Part shown: positions 1 to 8,160 of the stretch, in pieces | Layout: each line of letters starts with the position of its first letter | Numbering within the stretch: position 1 is the first letter of the stretch | Assembly: GCF_005144585.1 (NCBI RefSeq) | Contig: NZ_SSMQ01000023.1 | Coordinates: 62,001-126,000, forward strand | Length of the DNA: 64,000 nucleotides | Direction: 5' to 3' | DNA from: Polyangium fumosum | GTDB lineage: Bacteria > Myxococcota_A > Polyangia > Polyangiales > Polyangiaceae | Made by a program: the position numbers and the translations under genes | The notes under the pieces: generated by a model | Told to the model about the DNA's origin: nothing | Seen by the model: only the letters and a program-made list of their open reading frames with translations | Databases searched by the model: none

Positions 1-1
1 G

Positions 2-1168
2 GGCACGGCCATTCCGCTCGGCACCGACGTCGACGGCGGCGGCGGCGCCATCTACCACGTCGGCGGCAACGTCAGCGTCGTCGATTGCGTTTTTCTGGAC
101 AACGAGGCCGCGCTGGAGGGCCCGGACGTCGCGGGCGGCGCCATTTCCAGCATCGGCCGGGGCACGCTCCGCGTCATGAGCAGCCGCTTCGCGGGCAACC
201 GCGCCTCGAACGGCGGGGCCATCGGCGCGCTCGGCGCAGCGATCCTCATCGCGAACAGCACCCTCGAAGGAAACCGGGCCACGGGCTACGGCGCCAACTC
301 CGTCGAGCCGAATGGCCAGCAGATCGGCCGCGGCGGCAATGGCGGCGCGATCTGCATGGATGGGCAAGGGCGGACGCTCTCGATCTGCGGCACGCTCGTC
401 CAGAACAACCAGGGCCGCGCCTACGGCGGCGCGCTCTTTCGCACCGGCTACGAGACCGAACCCACGATCATCGATCGTTCGACCTTCGACGGGAACTCCA
501 TCGTGGATCAGAACGACGCCCCCGGAATGCCGAGCAGCGCCGGCGGCCTCTACATCCAGGGCACGCACGTCACGATGACCGCGTCGACGGTCTCGAACAA
601 CCAATCCGAGGCCGTCGCGGGCCTCTGGATCCTCGGCCACGGCGCGACGCCCGCCATCGCGGATCTCACGAACGTGACCCTCACGGGCAACACCACCTAT
701 CCCCGCGCCGATTTCACGACCCGTGGCATCGGCGGCGGCCTGTACATCGGCGATAAGACCACCGGCAAGCTCACGAACTGCACGATCGTCGGGAACGCGG
801 CCCAGTTCGCCTCGGGCATCGCCAACGTCTCGAACCTCGAGCTCCACAACACGATCCTCCACAACGACGCCGAGAACCCGTACACCCCCCTCAACTGCAC
901 GGGCAGCGCCTACGCGCAGCCGCCCGGCACCGGGACGAACAACCTTCAATGGCCCATCGGGATCAAAGACGACATGGATTGCACGCCGGGCATCTCCCGC
1001 GTGGATCCGCTCCTCGGCGACCTCGCCGACAACGGCGGCCCCACACGGACGATCGCGCCCCAGGCGGCGAGCCCCGCGATCGGCGCGGGCACCAATTGCC
1101 CGCCCACCGATCAACGGGGCAACCCCCGCAATCCGGCGCAATGCACGCTCGGCGCTTACGAACCCTGA
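2..1168 (+). CDS. Right-handed beta-helix / choice-of-anchor Q protein (5' partial)
   Basis: The reading frame is already open at the left edge, so the N-terminus lies outside the window. The visible ~388 residues are Gly/Asn-rich, with recurring 'GG-hydrophobic-x-N' rungs such as NGGAI, GGALF and GGLYI. This is the pattern of parallel beta-helix (PbH1) proteins with polymorphic outer-membrane-like repeats. The end reads SPAIGAG..C, then D-QRG-x-PR, then C-LGAYEP, which is the signature of the 'choice-of-anchor Q' C-terminal domain found in secreted bacterial beta-helix proteins. It is probably secreted or surface-exposed; no catalytic residues can be assigned. The stop is at 1166-1168. Confidence 0.85.
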   Translation, partial: GTAIPLGTDVDGGGGAIYHVGGNVSVVDCVFLDNEAALEGPDVAGGAISSIGRGTLRVMSSRFAGNRASNGGAIGALGAAILIANSTLEGNRATGYGANSVEPNGQQIGRGGNGGAICMDGQGRTLSICGTLVQNNQGRAYGGALFRTGYETEPTIIDRSTFDGNSIVDQNDAPGMPSSAGGLYIQGTHVTMTASTVSNNQSEAVAGLWILGHGATPAIADLTNVTLTGNTTYPRADFTTRGIGGGLYIGDKTTGKLTNCTIVGNAAQFASGIANVSNLELHNTILHNDAENPYTPLNCTGSAYAQPPGTGTNNLQWPIGIKDDMDCTPGISRVDPLLGDLADNGGPTRTIAPQAASPAIGAGTNCPPTDQRGNPRNPAQCTLGAYEP

Positions 1169-1193
1169 CGCTTTCGACCGCGCGTGCCCCCGG

Positions 1194-2513
1194 TCAACTC
1201 GCGCCGGCGCGAACGACCGGGAGCCGGAAGCAGAACCGGCTCCCCCGCGGCACGTTGTCTTCGATCCAGCTCGTGCCGCCGTGCGCCTCGACGGCCATTT
1301 TGCAAAAGGCGAGTCCGAGCCCCCAACCGGTGCGGCCCTTCTCTTCGACCCGCACGTACCGGTCGAAAATGCACTGACGCATCTCGACCGGGACCCCGGG
1401 GCCCTCGTCGCAGATCGCGACCGTCACCCACGCGGCGTCCGCATGCGCCTCGATGCGCACCGTGCTCTTCGTGGGGCTGTGACGAATCGCGTTGTCGACG
1501 AGGTTCTGCAGCGTGCGTCCGAGGAGCTCTCGATCGGCCCAGAGCGCGCCCTCGGGCACATCACACGACACCTCGATCCCCTGCTCGCGTTTTTCGGCGA
1601 GCGGCAAGAGCTGCTCGCGAATCTCGGCGATGAGCCCGCCGAGATCCACGACAGCGTAACGCGGCACGAGCCTGCCCTCCTCGCTCTGGGCGATATCGAG
1701 CACGCTCGCCGCCGTGCGGACGATGCGCTCCGCCGAGGAAAACACGACGCCCCAGCGGCGCCGCTCCGCGGGCCCGAGGTCGGGGCTCCGGAGCTGCAAA
1801 GAAGCGGCGAGCACGATGGCGGCGGCGGGGCTCTTGAGATCGTGCACGACGAGCGCGCTCAGCGCCTCCTTTTGCCGCTGAAGCTCGAGCAGGGCCGCGT
1901 GCTCCTCGGCGAGCCTTTGGCTCTTCTCCTCGAGCTCGCGCGTCCGGTCCTGCACGCGTTTCTCCAGCTCGGCGTAGACCTCGACATTCTCCATCGCCAC
2001 CGAGGTGCTATTGGCGAGCGCCTGGAGGAGCGCGAGCTCGTACGGCGTCGTCAGGTGCCGCGTCGCCCAGTAATTGCCGATGGCGCCGATGGGCGCCTTC
2101 GTCCGGATGGGCACCATGCACAGGCTCTTCACGAACGTCGGCCGATACGCCTCGAAAGGGATGCGCGGATCCTCGTAGATGTCCTCGATGACGACGGCCT
2201 CGCGGTGGATCATCGACCAGCCGCTGATGCACGCGGTCATCGGGAATCGCCGGCCTTTCCAGAGCGGCTCGATGGCGTTCTCCTCCGCGTAGTAGCAGAG
2301 GTCGCCGTCCCGCAGGACGAACGTCGCGCCGTCGGCGCCGGTCAGCTCCCGGGCCGCCTTCCGCACGACCTCCATGAGGGCCGGCATGTCGCGCACGAGC
2401 GACAGATCCTGGACGACGCCGACGAGCGAGACCGGCGAAGGCTCCCGCCCCTCCGCCCGCGCGCCCTCCCCGAGGCGCGCGGGCTCGATCAGACTGCCAA
2501 CAGCAGCCGTCAT
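1194..2513 (-). CDS. GAF-domain sensor histidine kinase
   Basis: A 439-aa cytoplasmic sensor kinase with no membrane segment. A GAF-type domain spans about residues 28-180. A coiled coil (about 180-220) leads to the HisKA H-box ALVVHDLKSP with the phospho-acceptor at about His224. The N-box NLVDNAIRHS (337-346), G1 DEGPG and G2 GWGLGLA complete the HATPase_c domain. The H-box DLKSP variant is common in myxobacterial kinases. In-frame ATGs lie at 2564, 2519 and 2513. I chose 2513 because a TTGTCA-N17-TATCAA promoter ends six bases before it, predicting a leaderless mRNA. There is no adjacent response regulator, so it is an orphan kinase. The gene starts about 100 bp from the end of the L,D-transpeptidase gene. 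Confidence 0.85.
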   Translation of the reverse strand: MTAAVGSLIEPARLGEGARAEGREPSPVSLVGVVQDLSLVRDMPALMEVVRKAARELTGADGATFVLRDGDLCYYAEENAIEPLWKGRRFPMTACISGWSMIHREAVVIEDIYEDPRIPFEAYRPTFVKSLCMVPIRTKAPIGAIGNYWATRHLTTPYELALLQALANSTSVAMENVEVYAELEKRVQDRTRELEEKSQRLAEEHAALLELQRQKEALSALVVHDLKSPAAAIVLAASLQLRSPDLGPAERRRWGVVFSSAERIVRTAASVLDIAQSEEGRLVPRYAVVDLGGLIAEIREQLLPLAEKREQGIEVSCDVPEGALWADRELLGRTLQNLVDNAIRHSPTKSTVRIEAHADAAWVTVAICDEGPGVPVEMRQCIFDRYVRVEEKGRTGWGLGLAFCKMAVEAHGGTSWIEDNVPRGSRFCFRLPVVRAGAS

Positions 2514-2519
2514 CTTCAT

Positions 2520-2548
2520 TTGATACGGCAGAGCCAAGGCCGTGACAA
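2520..2548 (-). promoter_or_regulatory. Sigma-70-type promoter of the GAF kinase
   Basis: Read on the minus strand: -35 TTGTCA (2548-2543), a 17-base spacer, and -10 TATCAA (2525-2520). The -10 box is followed by six bases and then ATG at 2513. The spacing places transcription initiation at or next to the start codon, so the message is predicted to be leaderless. Confidence 0.5.
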
Positions 2549-2622
2549 GCTCGTGTTCAGGCATGCCGTTCGATGGGGACCCACCTCGATCCACCCGCCA
2601 AAGGACGAGGACCCCTGCTTGC

Positions 2623-4221
2623 TCACCGCCGAAGGACGATCCAGGTCCCCGGCGCGCTCGGGCGCGCGTCCGCGCTCGACCAGCCGTCGGGGACGGGCGG
2701 GTCGGTCCAGGCAAACACGATCGACGCGTCCTCGAGCGAGAGGTTGATGCAGCCGCCGCTCTTCGGGCTGCCGAAATCCTCGTGCCAGTATGCCGCGTGA
2801 ATCGCGAAGGGGTTTCGGAAGTATTGCACCCAGGGCACGTCGGCGATCCAGAACTTCGAGGGATCCGGCGTCGCCTCGTCCGTGAGCTGCGCCGCGCGGT
2901 ATTTCACGGCGATCCGGTAACTCCCGAGCGGCGAGAAGGCCCCGCGGACGAGCTCCTCCGTGGTCGCCTTCGGCGACTCCGTCACGCCGCCCGCGCCCGG
3001 CGACATCAACGTCGAATACACCGCGCGGCGCCCTTCGAAGAGCGTCATCGTCCCGCGCGCGAGCGAGACGTCGATCCATTTCTCGTCGGACCCGACCCTC
3101 CGGGGCCACGCCTCCGGCTCGGCGACCACGGAAATGTCTCGCGCCCGCGCGTACGTCGGCCCCGGCTCGCGTGTCTCCCAGTAAAGATCCCCCTCGTGCG
3201 GGATGGATGTCCCCGACAGCCGCACGAACGTGCGCGGCGCCCAGGTCTCGCTCGTCGCGACGAATGCGCCGCTCTCCTCGCGTTTGTACTTCGTCCGCGC
3301 CGCCTTGCGGAACCAGCCGATCGGTAGTGGATTCGTGGTGCCGATGGCGACCCCGTGGAAGGCGCTCGGGCGGAAGGGACGCATGCGATCGGCGGGGACG
3401 AGGGTCAGATCGGGCGCGAGCAGGAAGGCGCGTCCTTCGACATCGAACGCGTGCGAATACGAGAGCATGGATCCGTGCGGGATCTCCTTGCGCACGAGGC
3501 CGCCGCGCCGGCCCGCGGGCACGGGCGCCTCCTTTCCACCAAGCAAAAACGCCGGAATGGGATCCCGCGGCGGCGTGGGCGCGAGATCGGCGAGATCCTC
3601 GTGCCCGTCCCTCGAGCGGCGGACCCGCGCGAGGTCCGCCACGGGCCGCAGCCGCCGCTCGGTCCGCTCCTGCTCGCTCGACGTCGGGACCCGGCCGTAC
3701 ATCGGTGCCCGCGTGGAAAACGCGTAGTCGTACGGACGCGGGCCCTCCCGCGGGGCGGCGAGCGCGAGGGCGCGGAAGCGGGCATCGTCGAGGTCGCGGG
3801 TGATCGTCTCGTCCTCGCAGATGAACCCGCGGGGCGCGACGGGGTAAAAGCGGCCGCTCTTGCAGCCGCCGAGCTGCGAAGGCGGCACCTCGACGGGCTC
3901 GTCGCTCGTGAGGACGACGGTCGTCCCCGGACGAACCTCGCCGATCCGGCGCTTTCGGGAGCGATCCTCGTAGATGAAGGTGGTGAAGCCGATGGAGCCG
4001 AGGCGCGGCGGCTCGTCGTCCGCCGGCGCTTCCGCCGGCGCGTCCGCCGCCGCATCCGCATCCGCTGCCGCGTCCGCTACCGCATCCGCATCCGCATCCG
4101 CATCCGCTGCCGCATCCGCACCCGCTCCCGCCCCCGCGCCCGCGTCAGGCATGGGCGCGGCCTTGGGGCCGCCGCAGCCGGCCGCGAGCGCGAAGAGGAG
4201 CGTGAGGCGGGCTTGGATCAA
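2623..4221 (-). CDS. L,D-transpeptidase (YkuD) lipoprotein
   Basis: A 532-aa exported lipoprotein: LTLLFALAAGC gives a lipobox with Cys at about residue 18. A low-complexity Ala/Asp tract then acts as a spacer. The C-terminal third is a YkuD L,D-transpeptidase domain. Its catalytic motif reads IH..W at about His475 and S-GGCINL, with nucleophile Cys491. Family members form 3-3 peptidoglycan cross-links or attach proteins to peptidoglycan in the periplasm. The usual SHGC motif is here SGGC. The start is TTG, overlapping the upstream stop as TTGA, which implies translational coupling to the S51-like gene. The length is well above a bare YkuD enzyme because of the ~300-residue N-terminal region, which I do not recognise. 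Confidence 0.85.
   Translation of the reverse strand: MIQARLTLLFALAAGCGGPKAAPMPDAGAGAGAGADAAADADADADAVADAAADADAAADAPAEAPADDEPPRLGSIGFTTFIYEDRSRKRRIGEVRPGTTVVLTSDEPVEVPPSQLGGCKSGRFYPVAPRGFICEDETITRDLDDARFRALALAAPREGPRPYDYAFSTRAPMYGRVPTSSEQERTERRLRPVADLARVRRSRDGHEDLADLAPTPPRDPIPAFLLGGKEAPVPAGRRGGLVRKEIPHGSMLSYSHAFDVEGRAFLLAPDLTLVPADRMRPFRPSAFHGVAIGTTNPLPIGWFRKAARTKYKREESGAFVATSETWAPRTFVRLSGTSIPHEGDLYWETREPGPTYARARDISVVAEPEAWPRRVGSDEKWIDVSLARGTMTLFEGRRAVYSTLMSPGAGGVTESPKATTEELVRGAFSPLGSYRIAVKYRAAQLTDEATPDPSKFWIADVPWVQYFRNPFAIHAAYWHEDFGSPKSGGCINLSLEDASIVFAWTDPPVPDGWSSADARPSAPGTWIVLRR
4030..4150. repeat. GCATCC hexanucleotide-type repeat within the transpeptidase linker
   Basis: Degenerate repeats of GCATCC, GCCGCA and GCGTCC (plus strand) encode alternating Asp-Ala and Gly-Ala after the lipobox of the L,D-transpeptidase. 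The unit is a multiple of three, so copy-number change would alter linker length without shifting frame. Confidence 0.7.
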
Positions 4222-5159
4222 TGCGAGGCGAGGATCTCCGCGATGCTCGCGTACCGGCTCGGCGCGCGCGTGCCGTAGTGCAGGAGCCCGCCGCCGGCCG
4301 TCATCCACGACTCGTCGAAGCGGCCGTCGGGGGACTGGATCCGCACGAGGTGATCCCCGTTGTCGAACGCCCAGTGCCGGCCGTGCGGATCGAAGTGATC
4401 GATGAGCGCGCCCTGGCGCGTGCGGATGTGGAACTGATCCGACGGGATGTCCCACGTCCGGTCCACGACGAACTCGTAGATCTGCCAGATGTTGCCCGAG
4501 GGCAGCACGCCCCAGTCCGTGTTCAGGCCCGCGTCGTTCGGCAGGCCGAAGACCCGGTAGTCCCCGAAGCGCCGCGCCGCGTCCCAGAGATCGCCGTTGC
4601 GGCTCGCGTCGTGGTGCAGCGTGATCATCGACTTGCGCACCAGGCCAAAACCCTTCGTGTCCGTATAGTCGTCGTACGTGCGCCGGAAGATGTGCTCGCA
4701 GAGCTGATCGGCGCCCGCCGAAAAGCCCACCGTGAGCAGGCCACGCGCCTTGCGCTCGTGCAGGATCCGCCCGAACAGCCCGGGCTCGCCGTTGAAGCGC
4801 GCGCCGAGCTCCTTGTAGCGGTGCAGCCCCGTCACGCTGTGACCGCCGCCGAGGATCACGACCTCCGACGACCACAGATAATGCCAGAACGTCTCGACGT
4901 CCTCGCCGCGCAGGCCGCTGTTCCAGTAAAACGGCAGGTACTCGAGGCCAAACCGGTCGTAGAAGCTGAAGAAATACCGGAAGTTGCCCCAGGCGAACTC
5001 CTGGCGTTCGTACTCGCTCCCGTTCTGCGGGGTCTCGGACATCGGAAGGAACAGGATCCGCCTGTTGTCCTCGCCGCGCAGCGCGCGCTGCACGATGAAG
5101 TGATCGTGGATCAGGTCGGAGCGGTCGTGCGAGCTGTAGACGAGCGAGGTGCCTTTCAT
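4218..5159 (-). CDS. Peptidase S51 / class I glutamine-amidotransferase-like protein
   Basis: A 313-aa protein without a signal peptide. VVILGGGHSVTG (about residues 115-126) followed by VGFSAGADQL is the peptidase S51 (cyanophycinase/dipeptidase E) pattern. The Ser of G-x-SAGA is the nucleophile, on an alpha/beta amidotransferase-like fold. S51 enzymes hydrolyse cyanophycin or Asp-containing dipeptides; which substrate applies here cannot be told. I chose the ATG at 5159 because the preceding in-frame residues are not conserved-looking and overlap the next gene. The stop overlaps the TTG start of the L,D-transpeptidase, so the pair is probably co-translated. This suggests, by inference only, a shared link to peptide or cell-wall material. 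Confidence 0.75.
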   Translation of the reverse strand: MKGTSLVYSSHDRSDLIHDHFIVQRALRGEDNRRILFLPMSETPQNGSEYERQEFAWGNFRYFFSFYDRFGLEYLPFYWNSGLRGEDVETFWHYLWSSEVVILGGGHSVTGLHRYKELGARFNGEPGLFGRILHERKARGLLTVGFSAGADQLCEHIFRRTYDDYTDTKGFGLVRKSMITLHHDASRNGDLWDAARRFGDYRVFGLPNDAGLNTDWGVLPSGNIWQIYEFVVDRTWDIPSDQFHIRTRQGALIDHFDPHGRHWAFDNGDHLVRIQSPDGRFDESWMTAGGGLLHYGTRAPSRYASIAEILASH

Positions 5160-5221
5160 GATCGGGGCAGAGTAGAGTCCCGGAAGGCGCCGTTCGTCAA
5201 GGCGATCGTGACGGAACGTGA

Positions 5222-5806
5222 TCAGTCCATGAAGAGCATCAAGGAGAGCGCGGAGAGGCGCTCGGCGTCGCTCCATGTGGACAAGCCGCGGCCGACCTGC
5301 AGCTCCACCTCCTCCGGCTGCCAGCGCCCGTCACAACGCTTGCGCCCCACGTACACCGGTCCGCGGCGCCCGAGGTCGAGCTCACACGGCCCGAGCACCA
5401 CACGCGCGCGCTCGTCGCTCAGCGCGACCTCCACGTTCCTCCCGTAGACGAGCCCGCGCGCCGTCACCACGCGCTCTTCGCGCGCGATGGCGAGCTCGAA
5501 CGGCAGCGACGACGCGAGCCCGCGCACGCGATCGCCCTCGATGCGCATGTCGACGAGCCGACCGTAGACGCGCCCGCGCAGCGCGTGATCGTCGGCGTCG
5601 GTGTAGCGGCCGAGGTTCACGTCGAGCCCGAGCACCCCGCCCGCGTTCACCTGACCGCCGATGACCTCGCGGCCATGGCTGAAGACGGCGAAACGATTGT
5701 AGTCCCGGGGTTCGTCGTAGAGCTCCTCTTGCGAGGGGAAGTTCGACGGAACCGCACACCCCAGGGGAACGACGAGCGCGAAAAGCGACAACATCCACGT
5801 TCGCAC
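5222..5806 (-). CDS. Hypothetical lipoprotein
   Basis: A 194-aa protein. The GTG at 5806 is preceded by GGGAGGT at proper spacing. VRTWMLSLFALVVPLGC is a lipoprotein signal peptide. The mature part is rich in short beta segments (GGQVNAGGV, RGRVYGRLVDMRIEGDRVRG) and may be a small beta-barrel or sandwich. I recognise no family. It lies 62 bp upstream of the S51-like gene on the same strand and may belong to the same transcript. An in-frame ATG at 5794 is an alternative start but has a poorer ribosome-binding site. Confidence 0.7.
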   Translation of the reverse strand: MRTWMLSLFALVVPLGCAVPSNFPSQEELYDEPRDYNRFAVFSHGREVIGGQVNAGGVLGLDVNLGRYTDADDHALRGRVYGRLVDMRIEGDRVRGLASSLPFELAIAREERVVTARGLVYGRNVEVALSDERARVVLGPCELDLGRRGPVYVGRKRCDGRWQPEEVELQVGRGLSTWSDAERLSALSLMLFMD

Positions 5807-5880
5807 GAGCACCTCCCTCGGCCGGTTACGCTCGGGCAAGCCGAGCTACAGCCCGGCGATTCTGCCACGGGATGCAGCCC

Positions 5881-5910
5881 TTGAAAACCCTCGCGACGCG
5901 TGAGCATCAT
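5881..5910 (+). promoter_or_regulatory. Putative leaderless promoter of the prolyl oligopeptidase gene
   Basis: TTGAAA (5881-5886), an 18-base spacer, then CATCAT (5905-5910), followed by eight bases and ATG at 5919. The layout matches the other leaderless candidates in this window; the -10 box itself is weak. Confidence 0.35.
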
Positions 5911-5918
5911 GCGCGCCG

Positions 5919-8123
5919 ATGAAGCACTCGCGCCCCTCCCCTCTCGCCGTTCTGCCCGTGCTCCTCGCCGCCTGCGCCGGCGCGCCGCCGGCCCCGCCCG
6001 AAGGCGGCGAGGGCGCGCCCCCGCCCCCGCCCGCGACGGCGACCGCCGAAGTCAAACCCGACGCGCCCGCGAACAAGGCCGCGTTCCCCTACCCGAAGAC
6101 GCGCAAGGTCGACGCGGCGGACACGTTCTTCGGCGTGAAGGTGGCCGATCCGTACCGGTGGCTCGAAGACGAGCGTTCGCCCGAGGTGCAAGCGTGGGTG
6201 AAGGCCCAGGACGAGCTCGCCCGCGCCGAGCTCGCGAAGCTGCCGAAGCGCGAGGCGCTCGCCGAAAAGCTCCGCGCGCTCTCGTACCTCGAATTCGTGA
6301 GCCCGCCGCTCCGCCGCGGGAAACGTTCGTTCTGGTCGCACCGGCCCGCCGACAAGGAGAAGAGCACGATCTACTGGCGCGAAGGGGAGAAGGGCGAACA
6401 GCGGGTCTTGATCGACGTCGCCTCGCTCAGCGCCGATGGCTCGACGTCGCTCGGCGCGTGGGTGCCCTCGTACGACGGCAAATGGGTCGCGTACATCGCG
6501 CACCCGAACAACGCGGACGCGGGGGAGCTCCGCGTGCGTGAGGTCGCGACGGGCAAGGACAGCACGATCGACACGATCCCGGGCGCCGAATACGCCCACC
6601 CGCTCTGGACGCCGAAGGGCGACGGGTTTTACTACGTCTCGATCCCGGTGGATTCGAAGATCCCGGCCTCCGAGCTGCCGGGGTACTCCGAGGTGCGCTT
6701 CCACAGCCTCGGCAAGAAGGCGGACACGGACACGGTCGTGCTGCCGAAGAACGGCGATCCCGAGACCGAGCTCGAAGCGCGGCTCTCGCGTGACGGCCAT
6801 TTCCTCGTGGTCAACGTCCTGCACGGCGGCAACGTGAGCGGCATCAAGTTCCTCGACCTGCGCAAGAAGGGCGCGGCCTGGGTCGATCTCGTGAAGGGCT
6901 ACGAGGGCTCGATGAACGCCTTCGCCTACAAGAACGTGATTTACCTCCGCACCACGGAGGGCTCGCCGCGTGGCCGCATCTTTGCCATCGATCCGGCCAA
7001 ACCCGCGCGTGATCAGTGGAAGGAGATCGTGCCCGAGTCGAAGGACGCGGTGCTCCAGGAAGCGTCGATCGTCGGCGGCCACCTCGCGCTCGACTACCTA
7101 CGCAAGGCGTCGAGCGAGATCGAGGTCTGGACCACGGCGGGCAAGAAGGTGCACGCGATCAAGTTGCCCGGCATCGGCACGACGAGTGGCCTCCTCGGCG
7201 AGCCGGACGAGGATCGCGCCTACTACGTGTTCACCTCGTTCACCTACCCGACCTCGATCTTCGAGGCGAGCATCAAGACCGGCGAGAGCAAGCTCTGGTA
7301 CGCGCTCAAAGCGCCCGTCGATCCGGCGCCGTACGTGGTCGAGCAGGTCTTCTACCCGTCGAAGGACGGCACGCAGGTCTCGATGTTCGTCGTCCGCAAG
7401 AAGGACGCCCCGAAAAACGGCACGACGCCCTTCCTCCTCACGGGCTACGGCGGCTTCAACATCAGCAAGACGCCGGCCTTCTCGCCGATGCTCTACACGT
7501 GGCTGGAGAACGGCGGCGGCCTCGCCCTGCCGAACCTGCGCGGCGGCGCGGAATACGGCGAGGAATGGCACCGCGGCGGGATGCTGACGAAAAAGCAAAA
7601 CGTATTCGACGATTTCATCGCCGCGGCCGAGTGGCTGGTCAAGGAAAAGCTCACCGCGACGGACCGGCTCGTCGTGTATGGCGGATCGAACGGCGGTCTG
7701 CTCGTCGGCGCCGTGGCGAACCAGCGGCCGGACCTCTTCAGCGCCGTGCTTTGCGCGGTGCCCGTGCTCGACATGATCCGGTATCCGCTCTTCGGCGACG
7801 GGAAGACGTGGGTCTCCGAGTATGGCTCGCCCAAGGAGGAGAGCCTGTTCAAGGCGCTCTTCGCGTATTCGCCGTACCACAACGTCAAGCCCGGGGCGAA
7901 GTACCCGGCGTTCTTGATGTTGTCGGCGGACGCGGATGATCGCGTGCATCCGCTGCACGCATGGAAGACGACGGCGGCGCTGCAGGCGGCGCAGGCGGGG
8001 GATCCGCCGGTCCTGATGCGCGTGGAGAAACATTCGGGGCACGGCGGCGCGGATATGGTGAAGAGCCGCGTGGAGCAGGCCGTCGATATGCTCGCGTTCG
8101 CGTTCGGGCACGTGGCGCACTGA
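5919..8123 (+). CDS. Prolyl oligopeptidase family serine peptidase (S9A), lipoprotein
   Basis: A 734-aa protein. The N-terminus has a lipobox (VLLAAC, Cys at about 19) and a Pro-rich spacer. Next comes the S9A N-terminal segment DPYRWLED, a seven-bladed propeller (about 110-440), and the alpha/beta hydrolase domain. The triad is visible as Ser590 in GGSNGG, Asp673 in DDRVHPLH and His708 in HSGHGG. LTGYGGFNIS and LRGGAEYGEEWH are family hallmarks. Prolyl oligopeptidases cleave short Pro-containing peptides after Pro. The lipobox suggests an envelope-anchored form, probably for peptide scavenging. It is monocistronic and convergent with the next gene. Confidence 0.95.
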   Translation: MKHSRPSPLAVLPVLLAACAGAPPAPPEGGEGAPPPPPATATAEVKPDAPANKAAFPYPKTRKVDAADTFFGVKVADPYRWLEDERSPEVQAWVKAQDELARAELAKLPKREALAEKLRALSYLEFVSPPLRRGKRSFWSHRPADKEKSTIYWREGEKGEQRVLIDVASLSADGSTSLGAWVPSYDGKWVAYIAHPNNADAGELRVREVATGKDSTIDTIPGAEYAHPLWTPKGDGFYYVSIPVDSKIPASELPGYSEVRFHSLGKKADTDTVVLPKNGDPETELEARLSRDGHFLVVNVLHGGNVSGIKFLDLRKKGAAWVDLVKGYEGSMNAFAYKNVIYLRTTEGSPRGRIFAIDPAKPARDQWKEIVPESKDAVLQEASIVGGHLALDYLRKASSEIEVWTTAGKKVHAIKLPGIGTTSGLLGEPDEDRAYYVFTSFTYPTSIFEASIKTGESKLWYALKAPVDPAPYVVEQVFYPSKDGTQVSMFVVRKKDAPKNGTTPFLLTGYGGFNISKTPAFSPMLYTWLENGGGLALPNLRGGAEYGEEWHRGGMLTKKQNVFDDFIAAAEWLVKEKLTATDRLVVYGGSNGGLLVGAVANQRPDLFSAVLCAVPVLDMIRYPLFGDGKTWVSEYGSPKEESLFKALFAYSPYHNVKPGAKYPAFLMLSADADDRVHPLHAWKTTAALQAAQAGDPPVLMRVEKHSGHGGADMVKSRVEQAVDMLAFAFGHVAH

Positions 8124-8133
8124 GAGAGAGGCG

Positions 8134-8156
8134 GCAGCGGCGACGGTTGCCGCTGC
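8134..8156. terminator. Hairpin between convergent genes
   Basis: GCAGCGGC and GCCGCTGC form a perfect 8-bp stem around a 7-base loop in the 37-bp gap between two converging genes. It could terminate both; no T-run follows. Confidence 0.5.
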
Positions 8157-8160
8157 TGCG

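Noticed and set aside
723-2747. Long plus-strand frame across the beta-helix end and the histidine kinase
   Set aside because: It is a shadow of the two genes; the kinase frame has motifs in correct order on the minus strand.
3355-5447. Plus-strand frames over the S51/transpeptidase genes
   Set aside because: They mirror the coding strand, are Arg/Ala-rich and lack domain motifs.
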